A stretch of 64,000 nt of DNA from Siphonodentalium dalli (GCA_032622095.1 CP136061.1:13717287-13781286); one strand, 5' to 3'; counted from the stretch's first letter, positions 30,945 through 43,155 are shown. Notes: generated by a model from the letters alone, not told the origin. Numbers and translations: made by a program.

Positions 30945-32810
30945 CTAGCAGGTTAGCCCGCCACTGGCGGCATTCGTCCCATGGCTTTGTTTCAGAAACA
31001 CGACATTTTTGTAATTATTTTGTTTTTATTTATTTTTGTTTTTTTTATTTTTTAATATGAATTTAATGTTTTTTAAATTTAATATATTTTGTTTCTGAAT
31101 TTTTTATTGTTAATTTTTTTTAATTTTAAATTGTTTTAATTAAATTTTAACCTGCTAGTTTTAATAATTTTTTTGGTTTCTGGCGGAAAAATTTACCCGT
31201 AGAAATCCCCCCTTCCTAGGAACGACAGACAACGCATTCTTTGTTTCAATTTCAATTTTACCCGATTTTTTTTTGTTTTTCAATGAACCCGTCCATGACA
31301 CTTCCCGTATTTAGCAAGTTTGAGCTCAATCGGTTCGAGTCTATAAAGGACACACACATATATATGACAGTTCCCGTAGGTAGCAAGTTTGAGCTCAATC
31401 GGCATTCCCTGGAATTTCCCAGTAAATATTTAGCAAGTTTGAGCTCAATCGGTTCGAGTCTATAAAGGACACACTCATATATATGACACTTCCCGTAGGT
31501 ATCAAGTTTGAGCTCAATCGGCATTCCCTGGAATATCCCAGTCACCAACGCGGCGTAATTTTGGTACATATATAGAGACCAATTGTCCATCGGCTGTCAT
31601 GTGTAGTAAAGATGTCTTATAAGCCGAAATTGCCGTGGGGATGCCCGTTCCTACACGCGTTTTCGATTCTATGAAGTACCCACATATATACACACACATA
31701 GTCTCAAATTATGTTTTTTATTCTAATTGACACGGGCTCGCTATAACTCCGACATTGGAATGGTCATGTTAACTTCCGCCTGGACCCACGTGGCGTGACG
31801 TAATTCACAACCACGTGTATTTACCTCGCGACCGCGACACACACAATGGCCCGATAATGGGCACACGTTCCCTGGCATTTCCCAGAAGATATTCATGGGG
31901 AGGTCAAGTGACCAATTTTGAAATTTGCTGGTCGCATTCGTCTGTATGTCTGAGGAATTCTCGGCTAGATATTGTTACCAACATGACATATTTAAATTAA
32001 TCCCACCGTGTACCCCATCACCAACGTCAACGCGACATGTGCTGCGTTCTAAAAATAGGTCGATTGCAGTGGATTCGTACAGATGACGAAATATGAGTGC
32101 GACAGATAATATTGTTTGATCGAAAGCATTTGAATTAATACGTCGCAGATTCCAGTAGCTTTATAACGGTATATCTGGGGAGAAATCTGATGCTATATTC
32201 GTGATTATCTGGGATGATTTCGGTATATACCAAAGGTATACGGGAACATTGGGTGCTTGCCTATGCGGGGAGATTTATACCAAAGGTATATACTGTAAAA
32301 ACAAAGCGCGCCATCCGTGCTCGCAGGGAATAAATTTCGAGCGATAACGTTTGCGTAAATACGAAATTGTGAGTGTTGGTTTGTAACCGGGATTTGTGAG
32401 AAGCATTATGCCTATAACTACCCCCCCCCTAAGCCCTGACCTAAGTGTCATACATACTATAACAATGATGTTGTAAGAGCTCCAATAAATCTCCCCGCAT
32501 AGGCAAGCACCCAATGTTCCCGTATAACTCTGCAGATGCCAATAACGTTGAATGGGAAACAGACGCTCTTTATAGAGATGCGTCAAAAACAAACGCTCAT
32601 TAAATAATCACTTGATTAACCCACGCCGTGCCTTTGCGGTGATTTGAGATTGGAGAACGGGTGCTCTGAGCTTCTCTAAACCGCGACCACGGTCGTGTCG
32701 GTGGGATTTGACACTTACATAGGAAGTTTGAGCTCAATCTTTACACGCGTTTTGGATTCTATGAAGTACATATATACGGAAGTCTCAAAATATATAGTAT
32801 AGAAGATAGA
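30945..32810 (-). mobile_element. Family A composite unit, paralogue of 19236-20731 with a normal head
   Basis: A head and T-rich block (30945-31250), then the series seen at 19238-20725. It carries a 42-bp inverted templated insertion at 32237-32278 and ends AGAAGATAGA|CTAG. The word CCTGCTAG near 31150, the reverse complement of the A start, interrupts its T-rich block. Confidence 0.6.
32237..32278 (-). repeat. 42-bp inverted copy of downstream sequence
   Basis: TATACGGGAACATTGGGTGC through GGGGAGATTTAT is the exact reverse complement of 32485-32526. It is flanked by a duplicated TACCAAAGGTATA (32228-32240 and 32278-32290). The paralogue at 20205-20240 lacks the insertion and has only one flank copy. 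Confidence 0.9.
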
Positions 32811-34023
32811 CTAGCAGGTTAGCCCGCCACTGGCGGCATTCGTCCCATGGCTTTGTTTCAGAAACACGACATTTTTGTAATTATTTTGTTTTTATTTATT
32901 TTTGTTTTTTATTTTTTAATATGAATTTAATGTTTTTTAAATTTAATATATTTTGTTTCTGAATTTTTTATTGTTAATTTTTTTTAATTTTAAATTGTTT
33001 TAATTAAATTTTAACCTGCTAGTTTTAATTAATTTTTTGGTTTCTGGCGGAAAAATTTACCCGTAGAAATCCCCCCTTCCTAGGAACGACAGACAACGCA
33101 TTCTTTGTTTCGTGAAATCTCTATACGATAACATTGCATTGAATTGAAATTAAATTTTAAATTGTTTTAATTATTTTTTTTGTTTCTGGCGGAAAAATTT
33201 AACCGTAGAAATCCCCCCTTCCTAGGAACGACAGACAACGCATTCTTTGTTTCGTGAAATCTCTCTACGATAACATTGCATTGAATTTAAAACAAACGCT
33301 TCCCGTCGGGAAATCTGTCTGCATAATATTTCGAGTCTGCCGTACCCGTCGTAATGTCGTGAAATCTCTCTGCATAATAGATAACATTGCATTGAATCTG
33401 TTGTTGGCATTCAGGGCTTCGGGTCGTTGTTGTTGGCATCACGGCTCCCCGAAAACTCTCACATTGCCGAAAACGTGTATTTAGTAATATCGTTGTTGTT
33501 GATATTTACGGCTTGGGGGCTATTTTCTCGCCAACAATGTCGTTGTCGTTCACGGTTTGGGGCAGTGTGTATAGCTGCGTGAGTTAGCAGGAATCGAGGG
33601 GTGTAAGTTTAGAGCTTGTTTATATGAATGTTTCGGAAATAGACTAAGATTTTCAGCCGTAACAAAAAATGTATACATCAGAAAATATAAATTCTATATT
33701 TTGCGAGGTATTAGCAAGTTTTGGCTCAACGGGTTTAGCACTTTGAAGTGAATTTGGATATAAAAATATACAGATATAAAAAAAATGTAGAGTTACTCCT
33801 CTTGGATCGCGAGCGAATATCAATTAACCCCGAAGTGCCGATTGCGTTGAATTTGATGATTGGGAGTGGATAAAGGGTGCTCTGAGCTTCTCGAAAAAGC
33901 GACAACTACGGTGTTCGTGGTTTTTTACTCTTAGATGGGAAGTTTGAACTCAATCGAGCCAGTCGTTTTCGATTCTATAAAGTATATATATACGGAAGTC
34001 TCAAAATATATAGTATATATAGA
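32811..34023 (-). mobile_element. Family A unit with internal duplication
   Basis: A head and T-rich block. The segment GGCGGAAAAATTTAnCCGTA to GATAACATTGCATTGAATT is present twice (about 33047-33145 and 33189-33288). More unique sequence lies at about 33530-33800 and an A tail follows. The end is AGTATATATAGA|CTAG. Confidence 0.6.
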
Positions 34024-34593
34024 CTAGCCAATGAGCCCGACGTTGTCCGGGCTATTCAAAAACCAAATTTCAAGTCGATAGTTCTACCCAGCCCGACGTT
34101 GTCCGGGCTATTCAAAAACCAAATTTCAAGTCGATAGCTCTACCCGTTTCCGAGATTTGGTCTGCGCATGCGCGAAGCTTGCGTCGCACGGGCTGGGAGA
34201 CCCGCTAAAATTCGTATCCGGGGCAAGATACATTCACATACCAAATTTCAAGTCGATAGATCCACCCGTTTCCGAGATCTCGTCTGCGCATGCGCGAAGC
34301 TGACGTCACACGGGCTCGGCGACCCGATAAAATTCGTATCCGAGGCAAGATACATTCATATAGCAAATTTCAAGTCGATAGCTCCATCCGTTTCCGATAT
34401 CTCGTCTGCGCATGCGCTGCACGGGCGCCGCATGGGCTCGCCAATACGACAACGACGACCGCCTGGTCAAACTACACACACGAACCAATTTTCGTCCCGA
34501 TCGGTCGAGAATCGTAGATTTGTATATATGACATACATACAGACAGACATACAGACAGACATACATACAGAGGTCTTCAAAATATATAATAGA
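34024..34593 (-). mobile_element. Family B unit
   Basis: Head variant CTAGCCAATGAGCCCGACG, a second hairpin near 34091, three 122-bp repeats, a CAGACATA microsatellite and the end AATAGA|CTAG. Confidence 0.68.
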
Positions 34594-34978
34594 CTAGCCG
34601 ATGAGCCCGACGTTGTCCGGGCTATTCACGTACCAAATTTCAAGTCGATAGCTCTACCCGTTTCCGTGATCTGGTCTGCGCATGCACGAAGCTGGCGTCG
34701 CACGGGCTGGGCGACCCGCTAAAATTCGTATCCGGGGCAAGATACATTCACGTACCAAATTTCAAGTCGATAGCTCCACCCGTTTCCGAGATCTGGTCTG
34801 CGCATGCGCGAAGCTGGCGTCGCACGGGCTCGGCAATACGACAACGTCCACCGCCTGGTCAAACTACACTCACGTACCAAGTTTCGTCCCGATCGGTCGA
34901 GAATCGTAGATTTGTATAAATGACAGACAAACATACATACAGACAGACAAACAGAGGTCTTCAAAAATATATATGAGA
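34594..34978 (-). mobile_element. Family B unit with clear outer 5' boundary
   Basis: One hairpin and two 122-bp repeats. It ends CAAAAATATATATGAGA followed by TATATAAGG, where non-array sequence begins. This is one of the clearest unit-to-unrelated-DNA boundaries in the window, and it shows GA|T. Confidence 0.72.
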
Positions 34979-35594
34979 TATATAAGGCTGCTTTCAGCAT
35001 TAGGCAGACATGACCATATTACCATCATTTCTCTAGTTTTGTTCTAAATGTGACCACCAAGCTGTGATCAATTGGAATTTGTGATTCCTCAAGTAATATG
35101 AAATATGCAAATTCTCAGGTCTGCCTAATTCTAAGAGGACCATTGACCATCATTAGGCAGACTGTGACATTATGCAGACCAAATCCGGTCTGCCTATTTT
35201 TTGCATGTCAGTCACAACTAGTTATCTTGTGCTTTAATTGTTAACACCTCTCCTTGTTCAACCGATTTAGGTTGTCTTTTGTCTATAAAAGGATGGGATT
35301 GAAAAAAAAAAAATTGTTAAAGGCATTTCAGCCCAGTTAGTTTTGAGACATGTATATTCTGTCGATATATAATTTCATCATTGTGTGGTCGAAACATCCA
35401 CAGCGGTCTTGAAAAAATAAACTTTTATGGTTTTTGCATTTTTATGTATAGGATGCAGCAGAAAAGAAGATAACAGGTCAAATGTCATTAAAACATCGAA
35501 AAATCTGGTGTATCCATCGAAATTGAGTACAAATTTCGGGATTGAAAAAAGACCGCACAATGATATATGTATATATATATATATATATATATTA
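34979..35594. other. Non-array island with TAGGCAGAC inverted repeats
   Basis: About 600 bp unlike the surrounding units, with no ORF worth calling. ATTAGGCAGAC occurs at 34999-35009 and 35152-35162, and its complement at 35119-35129 (GTCTGCCTAAT) and 35188-35196 (GTCTGCCTA). The pair 35119-35129/35152-35162 is a perfect 11-bp inverted repeat with a 22-nt loop. It ends in (TA)n before A|CTAG. Confidence 0.75.
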
Positions 35595-36114
35595 CTAGCA
35601 GGGTGATCCGACTTCGTCCGGGCTGTTTCCCCTCTGCTTTTCGGCGAATTGCGCGATTTGATCTTGAATTGACCATTTTGAAGGTCAAGGTCAGGTGTGG
35701 GTCACGATTTGACCCGTCCCAAACACTCCCTGGAGAAAAGTACCCGACAAAAGAACCCGTCGAAATACATCCGGTATACCCGATTTGACCTTGAATTGAC
35801 CATTTTGGAGGTCAAGGTCACGTCGGGGTCACGATTTGATCCGTCCAAAACATTTCGTGGACAAGAGTAACCCTAGGTATCAAATTTCGTCGAAATCTGT
35901 CCGTTTTACCTGATTTGACCTTGAATTGACCTTTTTTGAAGGTCAAGGTCAGGTCGGGTAACGATTTGACCCGTCCAAAAGACTGCCTGTTCAAAAGTAA
36001 CTCTAGGTATCAAATACCTCCGCATACCAAGTTTCATCGAAATCGGCTCGGCCGTTTTCGACTCCATCGCGAACAGACAGACACACACACAGATCTCCCA
36101 AAATATATAATAGA
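35595..36114 (-). mobile_element. Family C unit
   Basis: Head CTAGCAGGGTGATCCGACTT and a C hairpin. The body is closely related to 4140-4700. The end AATAGA is followed by (TA)7 to 36128. Its outer boundary to the island on the left is A|CTAG. Confidence 0.7.
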
Positions 36115-36128
36115 TATATATATATATA

Positions 36129-36735
36129 CTAGCAGGTGGACCCGACTTCGTCAGGGCTGTTTCCCCTCTGCTTTTCGGCGAATTGCGCGATTTGACCTTG
36201 AATTGTCCATTTTGAGGGTCAAGGTGAGGTGGGGTCACGATTTGACCCGTCCAAAACACTGCCCGGACAAAAGTACCCGTCGAAATCCATCCGGTTTTAC
36301 CCGATTTGAACTCGAATTGATGATCACGACTCGACCCGTCCAAAACACTCAATGGAAAAAGTAACCCTACGTATCAAATTTCGTCGAAATGCCATCAAAA
36401 TTCGCAATTTTGACCTTGAATTGCCCGATTTCATGGTGAAGGTTACGTCGCACGGGCAAACGAAAAGATATACGACACTCCCCATACGAAAGTATCCATA
36501 GACACCAATTTTCATCGAAATCCCGTGATACTCGGGCGTTTGACATTGAAATGACCCGATTTCAAGGTCAAGGTCACGTCGCACGGGCAAATTAACAGGC
36601 ACATACCACTCCACGGCCGAAAGTACCCCCACATACAAAGTTTCATCGAAATCGGCTCGGCCGTTTTCGAGTCTATCGCGAACACACAGACAGACACACA
36701 CACAGACACACAGATTTCCCAAAATATACAATAGA
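36129..36735 (-). mobile_element. Family C unit, paralogue of 5666-6289
   Basis: Same hairpin variant (GTCAGGGC) and body as 5666-6289. It ends AATAGA|CTAG. Confidence 0.66.
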
Positions 36736-37248
36736 CTAGCCCATGAGCCCGATAGAATTCGTATCCGGAGGAAGATACATTCACATACCAAATTTCAAGT
36801 CGATAGGTCGACCCGTTTCTACATATTAGATGTTCCCGTATATCTCTCTGCAGATGCTAATAACGTTGAATGGTAAATAAACGCTCTTTATAGCGATGCG
36901 TCAAAAACAAACGCTCATTAAATTATGACTTGACTAACCACCGCAGTGCCGTTTTTTTGTGATTGGGAGTGGAGAATGAGTGGTCAAAGCTTGTCCAAAA
37001 CGCGACAACTACGGTGTCCGTGGGATTTTACCCTTAGATAGGAAGTTTGAACTCAATCGAGCCAGTCGTTTTCGATTCTATAAAGTACACATATACGGAA
37101 GTCTCAATACCACTCCACTCCACGGCCGAAAGTATCCCCATATACCAAGTTTCATCGAAATCGGCTCGGCCGTTTTCGAGTCTATCGCGAACACACAGAC
37201 ACACAGACACACACACAGACACACAGATTTCCCAAAATATACAATAGA
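36736..37248 (-). mobile_element. Chimeric unit without a hairpin in its head
   Basis: CTAGCCCATGAGCCCGATAG runs straight into AATTCGTATCCGG of the 122-bp repeat, so the second half of the hairpin is lost. A middle part of A-tail type and a C-type tail follow. The end is AATAGA|TTAG. Confidence 0.55.
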
Positions 37249-37753
37249 TTAGCCCATGAGCCCGATAGAATTCGTATCCGGAGGAAGATACATTCACATA
37301 CCAAATTTCAAATCGATAGCTCCACCCGTTTCCGAGATCTGGTCTGCGCATGCGCGAAGCTGGCGTCGCGCGGGCTCGGCGACCCGATTAAATTCGTATC
37401 CGGGGCAAGATACATTCACATACCAAATTTCAAGTCGATAGGTCGACCCGTTTCTACATATTAGATGTTCCCGTATATCTCTCTGCAGATACTAATAACG
37501 TTGAATGGTAAATAAACGCTCTTTATAGCGATGCGTCAAAAACAAACGCTCATTAAATTATGACTTGACTAACAACCGCAGTGCCGTTTTTTTGTGTTTG
37601 GGAGTGGAGAATGAGTGGTCAAAGCTTGTCCAAAACGCGACAACTACGGTGTCCGTGGGATTTTACCCTTAGATAGGAAGTTTGAACTCAATCGAGCCAG
37701 CCGTTTTCGATTCTATAAAGTACACATATACGGAAGTCTCAAAATATATAATA
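37249..37753 (-). mobile_element. Second hairpin-less unit (TTAG start), B/A chimera
   Basis: Same hairpin-deleted head as the previous unit, one and a half 122-bp repeats, then an A tail closely matching 6600-6902. The two hairpin-less units are probably one deletion event followed by duplication. Confidence 0.55.
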
Positions 37754-38653
37754 CTAGCAGGTTAGCCCGCCACCGGCGGCTTGTCCGAAACATGACATTT
37801 ATATATATATTTTTTTAATTTGTACCCGGTAGCTCCACCAGTTTCCGAGATCTGGTCTGCGCATGAAAATTTGTACCCGGCCCACGATACATTCACATGC
37901 CAAATTTCAAGTCGATAGCTCCACCCGTTTCCGAGATCTCGTCTGCGCATGCGCTGCACGGGCGTCGCACGGGCTCGGCGACCCGATAAAATTTGTACCC
38001 GGCGCAAGATACATTCACATAGCAAATTTCAAGTCGATAGCTCCACCCGTTTCCGAGATCTCGTCTGCGCATGCGCTGCACGGGCGTCGCACGGGCTCGG
38101 CGACCCGATAACATTTGTACCCGGCGCAAGATACACTCACATAGCAAATTTCAAGTCGATAGCTCCACCCGTTTCCGAGATCTCGTCTGCGCATGCGCTG
38201 CACGGGCGTCGCACGGGCTCGGCGACCCGATAAAATTTGTACCCGGCGCAAGATACATTCACATAGCAAATTTCAAGTCGATAGCTCCACCCGTTTCCGA
38301 GATCTCGTCTTCGCATGCGCTGCACGGGCGTCGCACGGGCTCGCAAATACGACAACGACCACCGCCTGGTCAAACTACACACACGTACCAAGTTTCGTCA
38401 CGATCGGTCGAGAATCGTAGATTTGTATGAAGTACAACACACACACAAACATAAATATATAAGAGAGATATGTAAATTAGATAGATTGTATCAAAATATA
38501 TAGGAGAGATGTGTAAATGATCTACACACCATTACTGGTGTTTGTCAAAGTTTAGTGGGGTATATCAATACTCATTCACGATCATATCATTGAGGTCCGG
38601 AGGGTGTGGGCTATCTCTCGAATACAAGGAGTTCTCAAAATATATAGAAGAGA
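37754..38653 (-). mobile_element. A-headed unit with four 122-bp repeats and the 210-bp tail
   Basis: CCACCGG hairpin, TA-rich spacer, repeats starting at 37901, 38023, 38145 and 38267 (exact 122-bp spacing), then the tail shared with 21230-21447. Confidence 0.65.
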
Positions 38654-39743
38654 CTAGCAGGTTAGCCCGCCACTGGCGGCATTCGTCCCATGGCTTTGTT
38701 TCAGAAACATGACATTTTTGAATATGAATTTAATGTTTTTTTAATTTAATATATTTTGTTTCTGAATTGTTTTTTTATTGTTAATTATTTTTTATTTTAA
38801 ATTGCTTTAATTAAATTGTAAATTGTTTTAATTATTTTTTTTGTTTCTGGCGGACAAATTTACCCGTAGAAATCCCCACTGGCGGCATTCGTCTAATGGC
38901 TTTGTTTCAGAAACATGACATTTTTTTAATTTAACCAAATTTCAAGTCGATAGCTCCACCCGTTTCCGAGATCTGGTCTGCGCATGCGCGAAGCTTGCGT
39001 CGCACGGGCTCGGCGACCCGATAAAATTCGTACCCGGGGCAAGATACATTCACATACCAAATTTCAAGTCGATAGCTCCACCGGTTTTCGAGATCTCGTC
39101 TGCGCATGCGCGAAGCTGGCGTCGCACGGACTCGGCGACCCGATAAAATTTGTATCCGGGGCAAGATACATTCACAATTTCACATAGCATTTTCAAGTCG
39201 ATAGCTCCACCCGTTTGCGAGATAACGCATTCTTTGTTTTTCAATGAGTTAATTCATGGTACCCGTCCTCCCCGTCCTAAACTTCAGAGCGGACAGTCAA
39301 TTAATCCCGTCGTGAAATCCCTCTGCATAATATTTCGAGCTCTTAGATCAATTCTGCCTTTTTAGTTGCATTTCGTCCGCATCCGTATTTCGGACGCATG
39401 GGGTCAGTCGTTTAGCCACGTCCATTGGAATCCGCATCGGACGCATGGGGTATCGTTTAGCCACGTCCATTGCAATAAAGAGCGTTAATTGTTAAAACCT
39501 CCGTATAAGGTATAGATAAAGAGCGTTATTGCCTTAACCTCCCGCCGTGCCTTTGCGGTGATTTGGGAGTGGATAAAGGGTGCTCAGAGCTTCTCGAAAA
39601 CACGATTACGGCGGTGTCGGTGGGATTTTACACTTACATACGAAATTTGATCTCAATCTGTACACGCGTTTTGGATTCTATGAAGTACACACACACACAC
39701 ACACACATACACACATATATACGAAGTCTCAAAATATATAGTA
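38654..39743 (-). mobile_element. Composite A unit
   Basis: A head, a shortened T-rich block, a second partial A head (ACTGGCGGCATTCGTCTAAT near 38878), two 122-bp repeats, and a short duplication (GGACGCATGGGGT and TCGTTTAGCCACGTCCATTG, near 39394 and 39438). The tail is A type with (CA)n. Confidence 0.55.
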
Positions 39744-40465
39744 CTAGCAGGTTAGCCCGCCACCGGCGGCTTGTCCGAAACATGACATTTTTTTATATAT
39801 TTTTTTAATTTTTAGCTCCACGCGTTTCAATAAGAATTTGTTTTACCCGGTAGCTCCACCCGTTTCCGAGATCTGGTCTGCGCATGCGCGAAGCTGGCGT
39901 CGCACGGGCTCGGCGACCCGATAAAATTTGTACCCGGCGCAAGATACATTCACATAGCAAATTTCAAGTCGATAGCTCCACCCGTTTCCGAGATCTCGTC
40001 TGCGCATGCGCTGCACGGGCGTCGCACGGGCTCGGCGACCCGATAAAATTTGTACCCGGCGCAAGATACATTCACATAGCAAATTTCAAGTCGATAGCTC
40101 CACCGATTCCGAGATCTCGTCTGCGCATGCGCTGCACGGGCGTCGCACGGGCTCGCCAATACGACAACGACCACCGCCTGGTCAAACTACACACACGTAC
40201 CAAGATTCGTCCCGATCAGTCGAGAATCGTAGATTTGTATGAAGTACAACACACACACAAACATAAATATATAAGAGAGATATGTAAATTAGATAGATTG
40301 TATCAAAATATATAGGAGATATATGTAAATGATCTACACACCATTACTGGTGTTTGTCAAAGTTTAGTGGGGTATATCAATACTCATTCACGATCATATC
40401 ATTGAGGTCCGGAGGGTGTGGGCTATCTCTCGAATACACGGAGTTCTCAAAATATATAGGATAGA
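39744..40465 (-). mobile_element. A-headed unit with 122-bp repeats and the 210-bp tail
   Basis: Paralogue of 20732-21447. It ends AGGATAGA|CTAG. Confidence 0.62.
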
Positions 40466-41930
40466 CTAGCAGGTTAGCCCGCCACTGGCGGCATTCGTCC
40501 CATGGCTTTGTTCGAAAAAGCAATTGCAACAGGTTCCGAGACACTTGTGCTGCATTTGCAATCGTCAGAAACATGACAATTTTAAATTTTTCAATTAATT
40601 TTTAAAATTAATTTATGACAATTTTTCAATTTGTTAATTAATTTTTTAATTTAAATTTTTTGTTTTTCAATGAGTTAATTGTGCCTTTTTAATTTTATAA
40701 TTTAATTTTTTGTTTTTCAATTTTACCCGATTTGACCTTGAATTGATCATTTTCAAGGTCAAGGTCAGGTCGGGGTCACAATTTAACCCGTCCATGACAC
40801 TTCCCGTAGATACCAAGTTTTTAACCCGTCCATGACACTTTCCGTAGACACCAAGTTTGAGCTCAATCGGTCCGAGTCTATAAATAACACACACATATAT
40901 ATCACTTGTGGGTACCCGTTTCAATGTGAAGAGCTTGTGCGAATTTTGTATACATTTTGGGTTCAAAGTGACTTAGTCGGACAGGTGCGTAACATACTGT
41001 GCCATCAGAAGTAGGCCAGCCATGCGGCCAATTCTATTTTAAAGAGCGCGGATTTGGGATAACTGCATTGTGTGAGAACGCAACATGATTCGCGTACATC
41101 TATATGCATTTCAGTTGGTTGCTTTCCCGAGTAATGGTACCTTTTTCTGTGCATATAAATAGCACCAAAGTGAACATAAACTTTCTCACCAGCAAAATGA
41201 TAAATAGCAAGATGTGTTGGAACGGAAGTATCAGCAAGATGTGTTGGAACGGTAGTGTACCATATACACAAACATGGCATGTCGAGCTTGTAAAATATAT
41301 ATTATTTTGAGTATACGGATATGAAAGCACGTATTTGACCATTTAATATGTTATTGGAAGTCTTCACCATCGTTATTCACACACAAACATAATTAAATAT
41401 GCTACATATAACGATCATCCATTTCGCAATAGCGAAATAGCGTATGATGACATTAAACTCTCTTTGCTCGCTTGCCTATATCGCGATTCCCCCAACAGTT
41501 GACGGTGTTTTATATTAACTAATAGAATGTCATGATATGGTAGGATTCTGGGAATGATATACACATGGCAGCTTATACATACACATTCCATATACAATTC
41601 GCTTAATTTTGGTGTGATTCATATTCTTGAATACACGCAGGTGGTGAATTATTTGGCGCTTTAAGGCATATTTGTGCTATAAAAATATACATATACAGAT
41701 GTAGAGTTACTCTTCTTGGATTAACCCCTTCCGTGTTTACGGATCAATAAAATGATTGGGAGTGGAGAAATAGTGCTCTGAGCGTCTCCAAAATGCTACG
41801 CGGACGACCCCCGTGGATTTTTACCCTTATATACGAAGTTTGAGCTCGATCGGACCAGTCGTTTTGGATTCTATGAAGTACACACACACACACACATATA
41901 CGAAGTCTCAAAATATATAGTATAGATAGA
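40466..41930 (-). mobile_element. Composite A unit with about 700 bp of otherwise unseen sequence
   Basis: A head with the GTTCGAAAAAGCAATTG segment, a T-rich block, a short C-type piece, and a subterminal-like AAGTTTGAGCTCAATCGG. Sequence from about 40900 to 41700 is not repeated elsewhere in the window and includes a 27-bp tandem duplication (41206 and 41233). An A tail follows. No gene is recognised in the unseen part. Confidence 0.55.
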
Positions 41931-42212
41931 CTAGCCGATGAGCCCGACGTTGTCCGGGCTATTCAAAAACGAAATTTCAAGTCGATAGCTCCATCCGTTT
42001 TCGAGATCTGGTCTGCGCATGCGCGAAGCTGGCGTCGCACGGGCTCGGCGACCCGAATAAATTCCTATCCGGGGCAAGATACATTCAAATACCAACCCAC
42101 GTACCAAGTTTCGTCCCGATCGGTCGAGAATCGTAGATTTGTATTAATGACAAACAAACAGACAGACAAACATACAGACCGACAGAGGTCTTCAAAATAT
42201 ATATGAGATAGA
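41931..42212 (-). mobile_element. Short family B unit (282 bp)
   Basis: One hairpin and one truncated 122-bp repeat (deleted between CCAACCC and ACGTACCAAG). The end GAGATAGA abuts CTAG. Confidence 0.65.
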
Positions 42213-42773
42213 CTAGCCGATGAGACGGCGTTGTCCGGGCTATTCAAAAACCAAATTTCAAGTCGATAGCTCTACCCAGCCCGACGTTGTCCGTGCTATT
42301 CAAAAACCAAATTTCAAGTCGATAGCTCTTCCCGTTTCCGAGATCTGGTCTGCACATGCGCGAAGCTGGCGTCGCACGGGCTCAGCGATCCGATAAAATT
42401 CGTATCCGGGGCAAGATACATTCACATACCAAATTTCAAGTCGATAGCTCCACCCGTTTCCGAGATCTCGTCTGCGCATGCGGGAAGCTGGCGTCGCACG
42501 GGCTCGGCGACCCGATAAAATTCGTATCCGGGGCAAGATACATTCACATAGCAAATTTCAAGTCGATAGCTCCACCCATTTCCGATATATCGTCTGCGCA
42601 TGCGCGAAGCGGGCGCCGCACGGGCTCGCCAATACGACAACGACGACCACCTGGTCAAACTACACACACGTACCAAGTTTCGTCCCGATCGGTCGAGAAT
42701 CATAGATTTGTATTAATGACAAACAAACATACATACAGACAGACAAACAGAGGTCTTCAAAATATATATGAGA
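42213..42773 (-). mobile_element. Family B unit next to the recurrent spacer
   Basis: The head hairpin has lost bases (GATGAGACGGCGTTGTCCGG); a second intact-looking one follows near 42280. 122-bp repeats start at 42308, 42430 and 42552. It ends ATATATGAGA|T. Confidence 0.66.
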
Positions 42774-43155
42774 TATCATCTTTCCATAAAAATTCAAGTA
42801 AAAATTTAAAAATATACGAAATAGTTGCCAGGAAGGTGATCGTATGAGGTTTTATGAACTTACTGATTCTAGACCAGTGTTATCGCGAGGTTATACCATA
42901 GCCTGTCAAAATTTCATCACAATGTTGTAAGTTTTACAAAAATTATTAAATTTTCTCATTTTTCACAATTAGTTTTCAAATTTTAATCTTAGATCACGTT
43001 CAGACACCGTTATTTATAACTCCCTTCATCACTCTCTATACTGTTTCAGTTTATCCTTCTCAACCCAACTTGACATCCAGCATTCTAAGTGTAAACTACA
43101 TAATTCGTTTTTCTGCAAAATTTATATTTTAGAGGGTGGGGTTTACACTCATATC
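42774..43155. repeat. 382-bp recurrent spacer, copy 1
   Basis: TATCATCTTTCCATAAAAATT to GTGGGGTTTACACTCATATC, AT-rich with no ORF. Near-identical copies lie at 48054, 50211, 55197 and 60078, always between a B unit and a C unit that has no head. It may be old flanking DNA carried along by tandem duplication. Confidence 0.85.

Noticed and set aside
37901-38340. Regular repeats considered as a CRISPR array
   Set aside because: Repeats are 122 bp with no unique spacers, there are no cas genes, and the context is eukaryotic transposon DNA.
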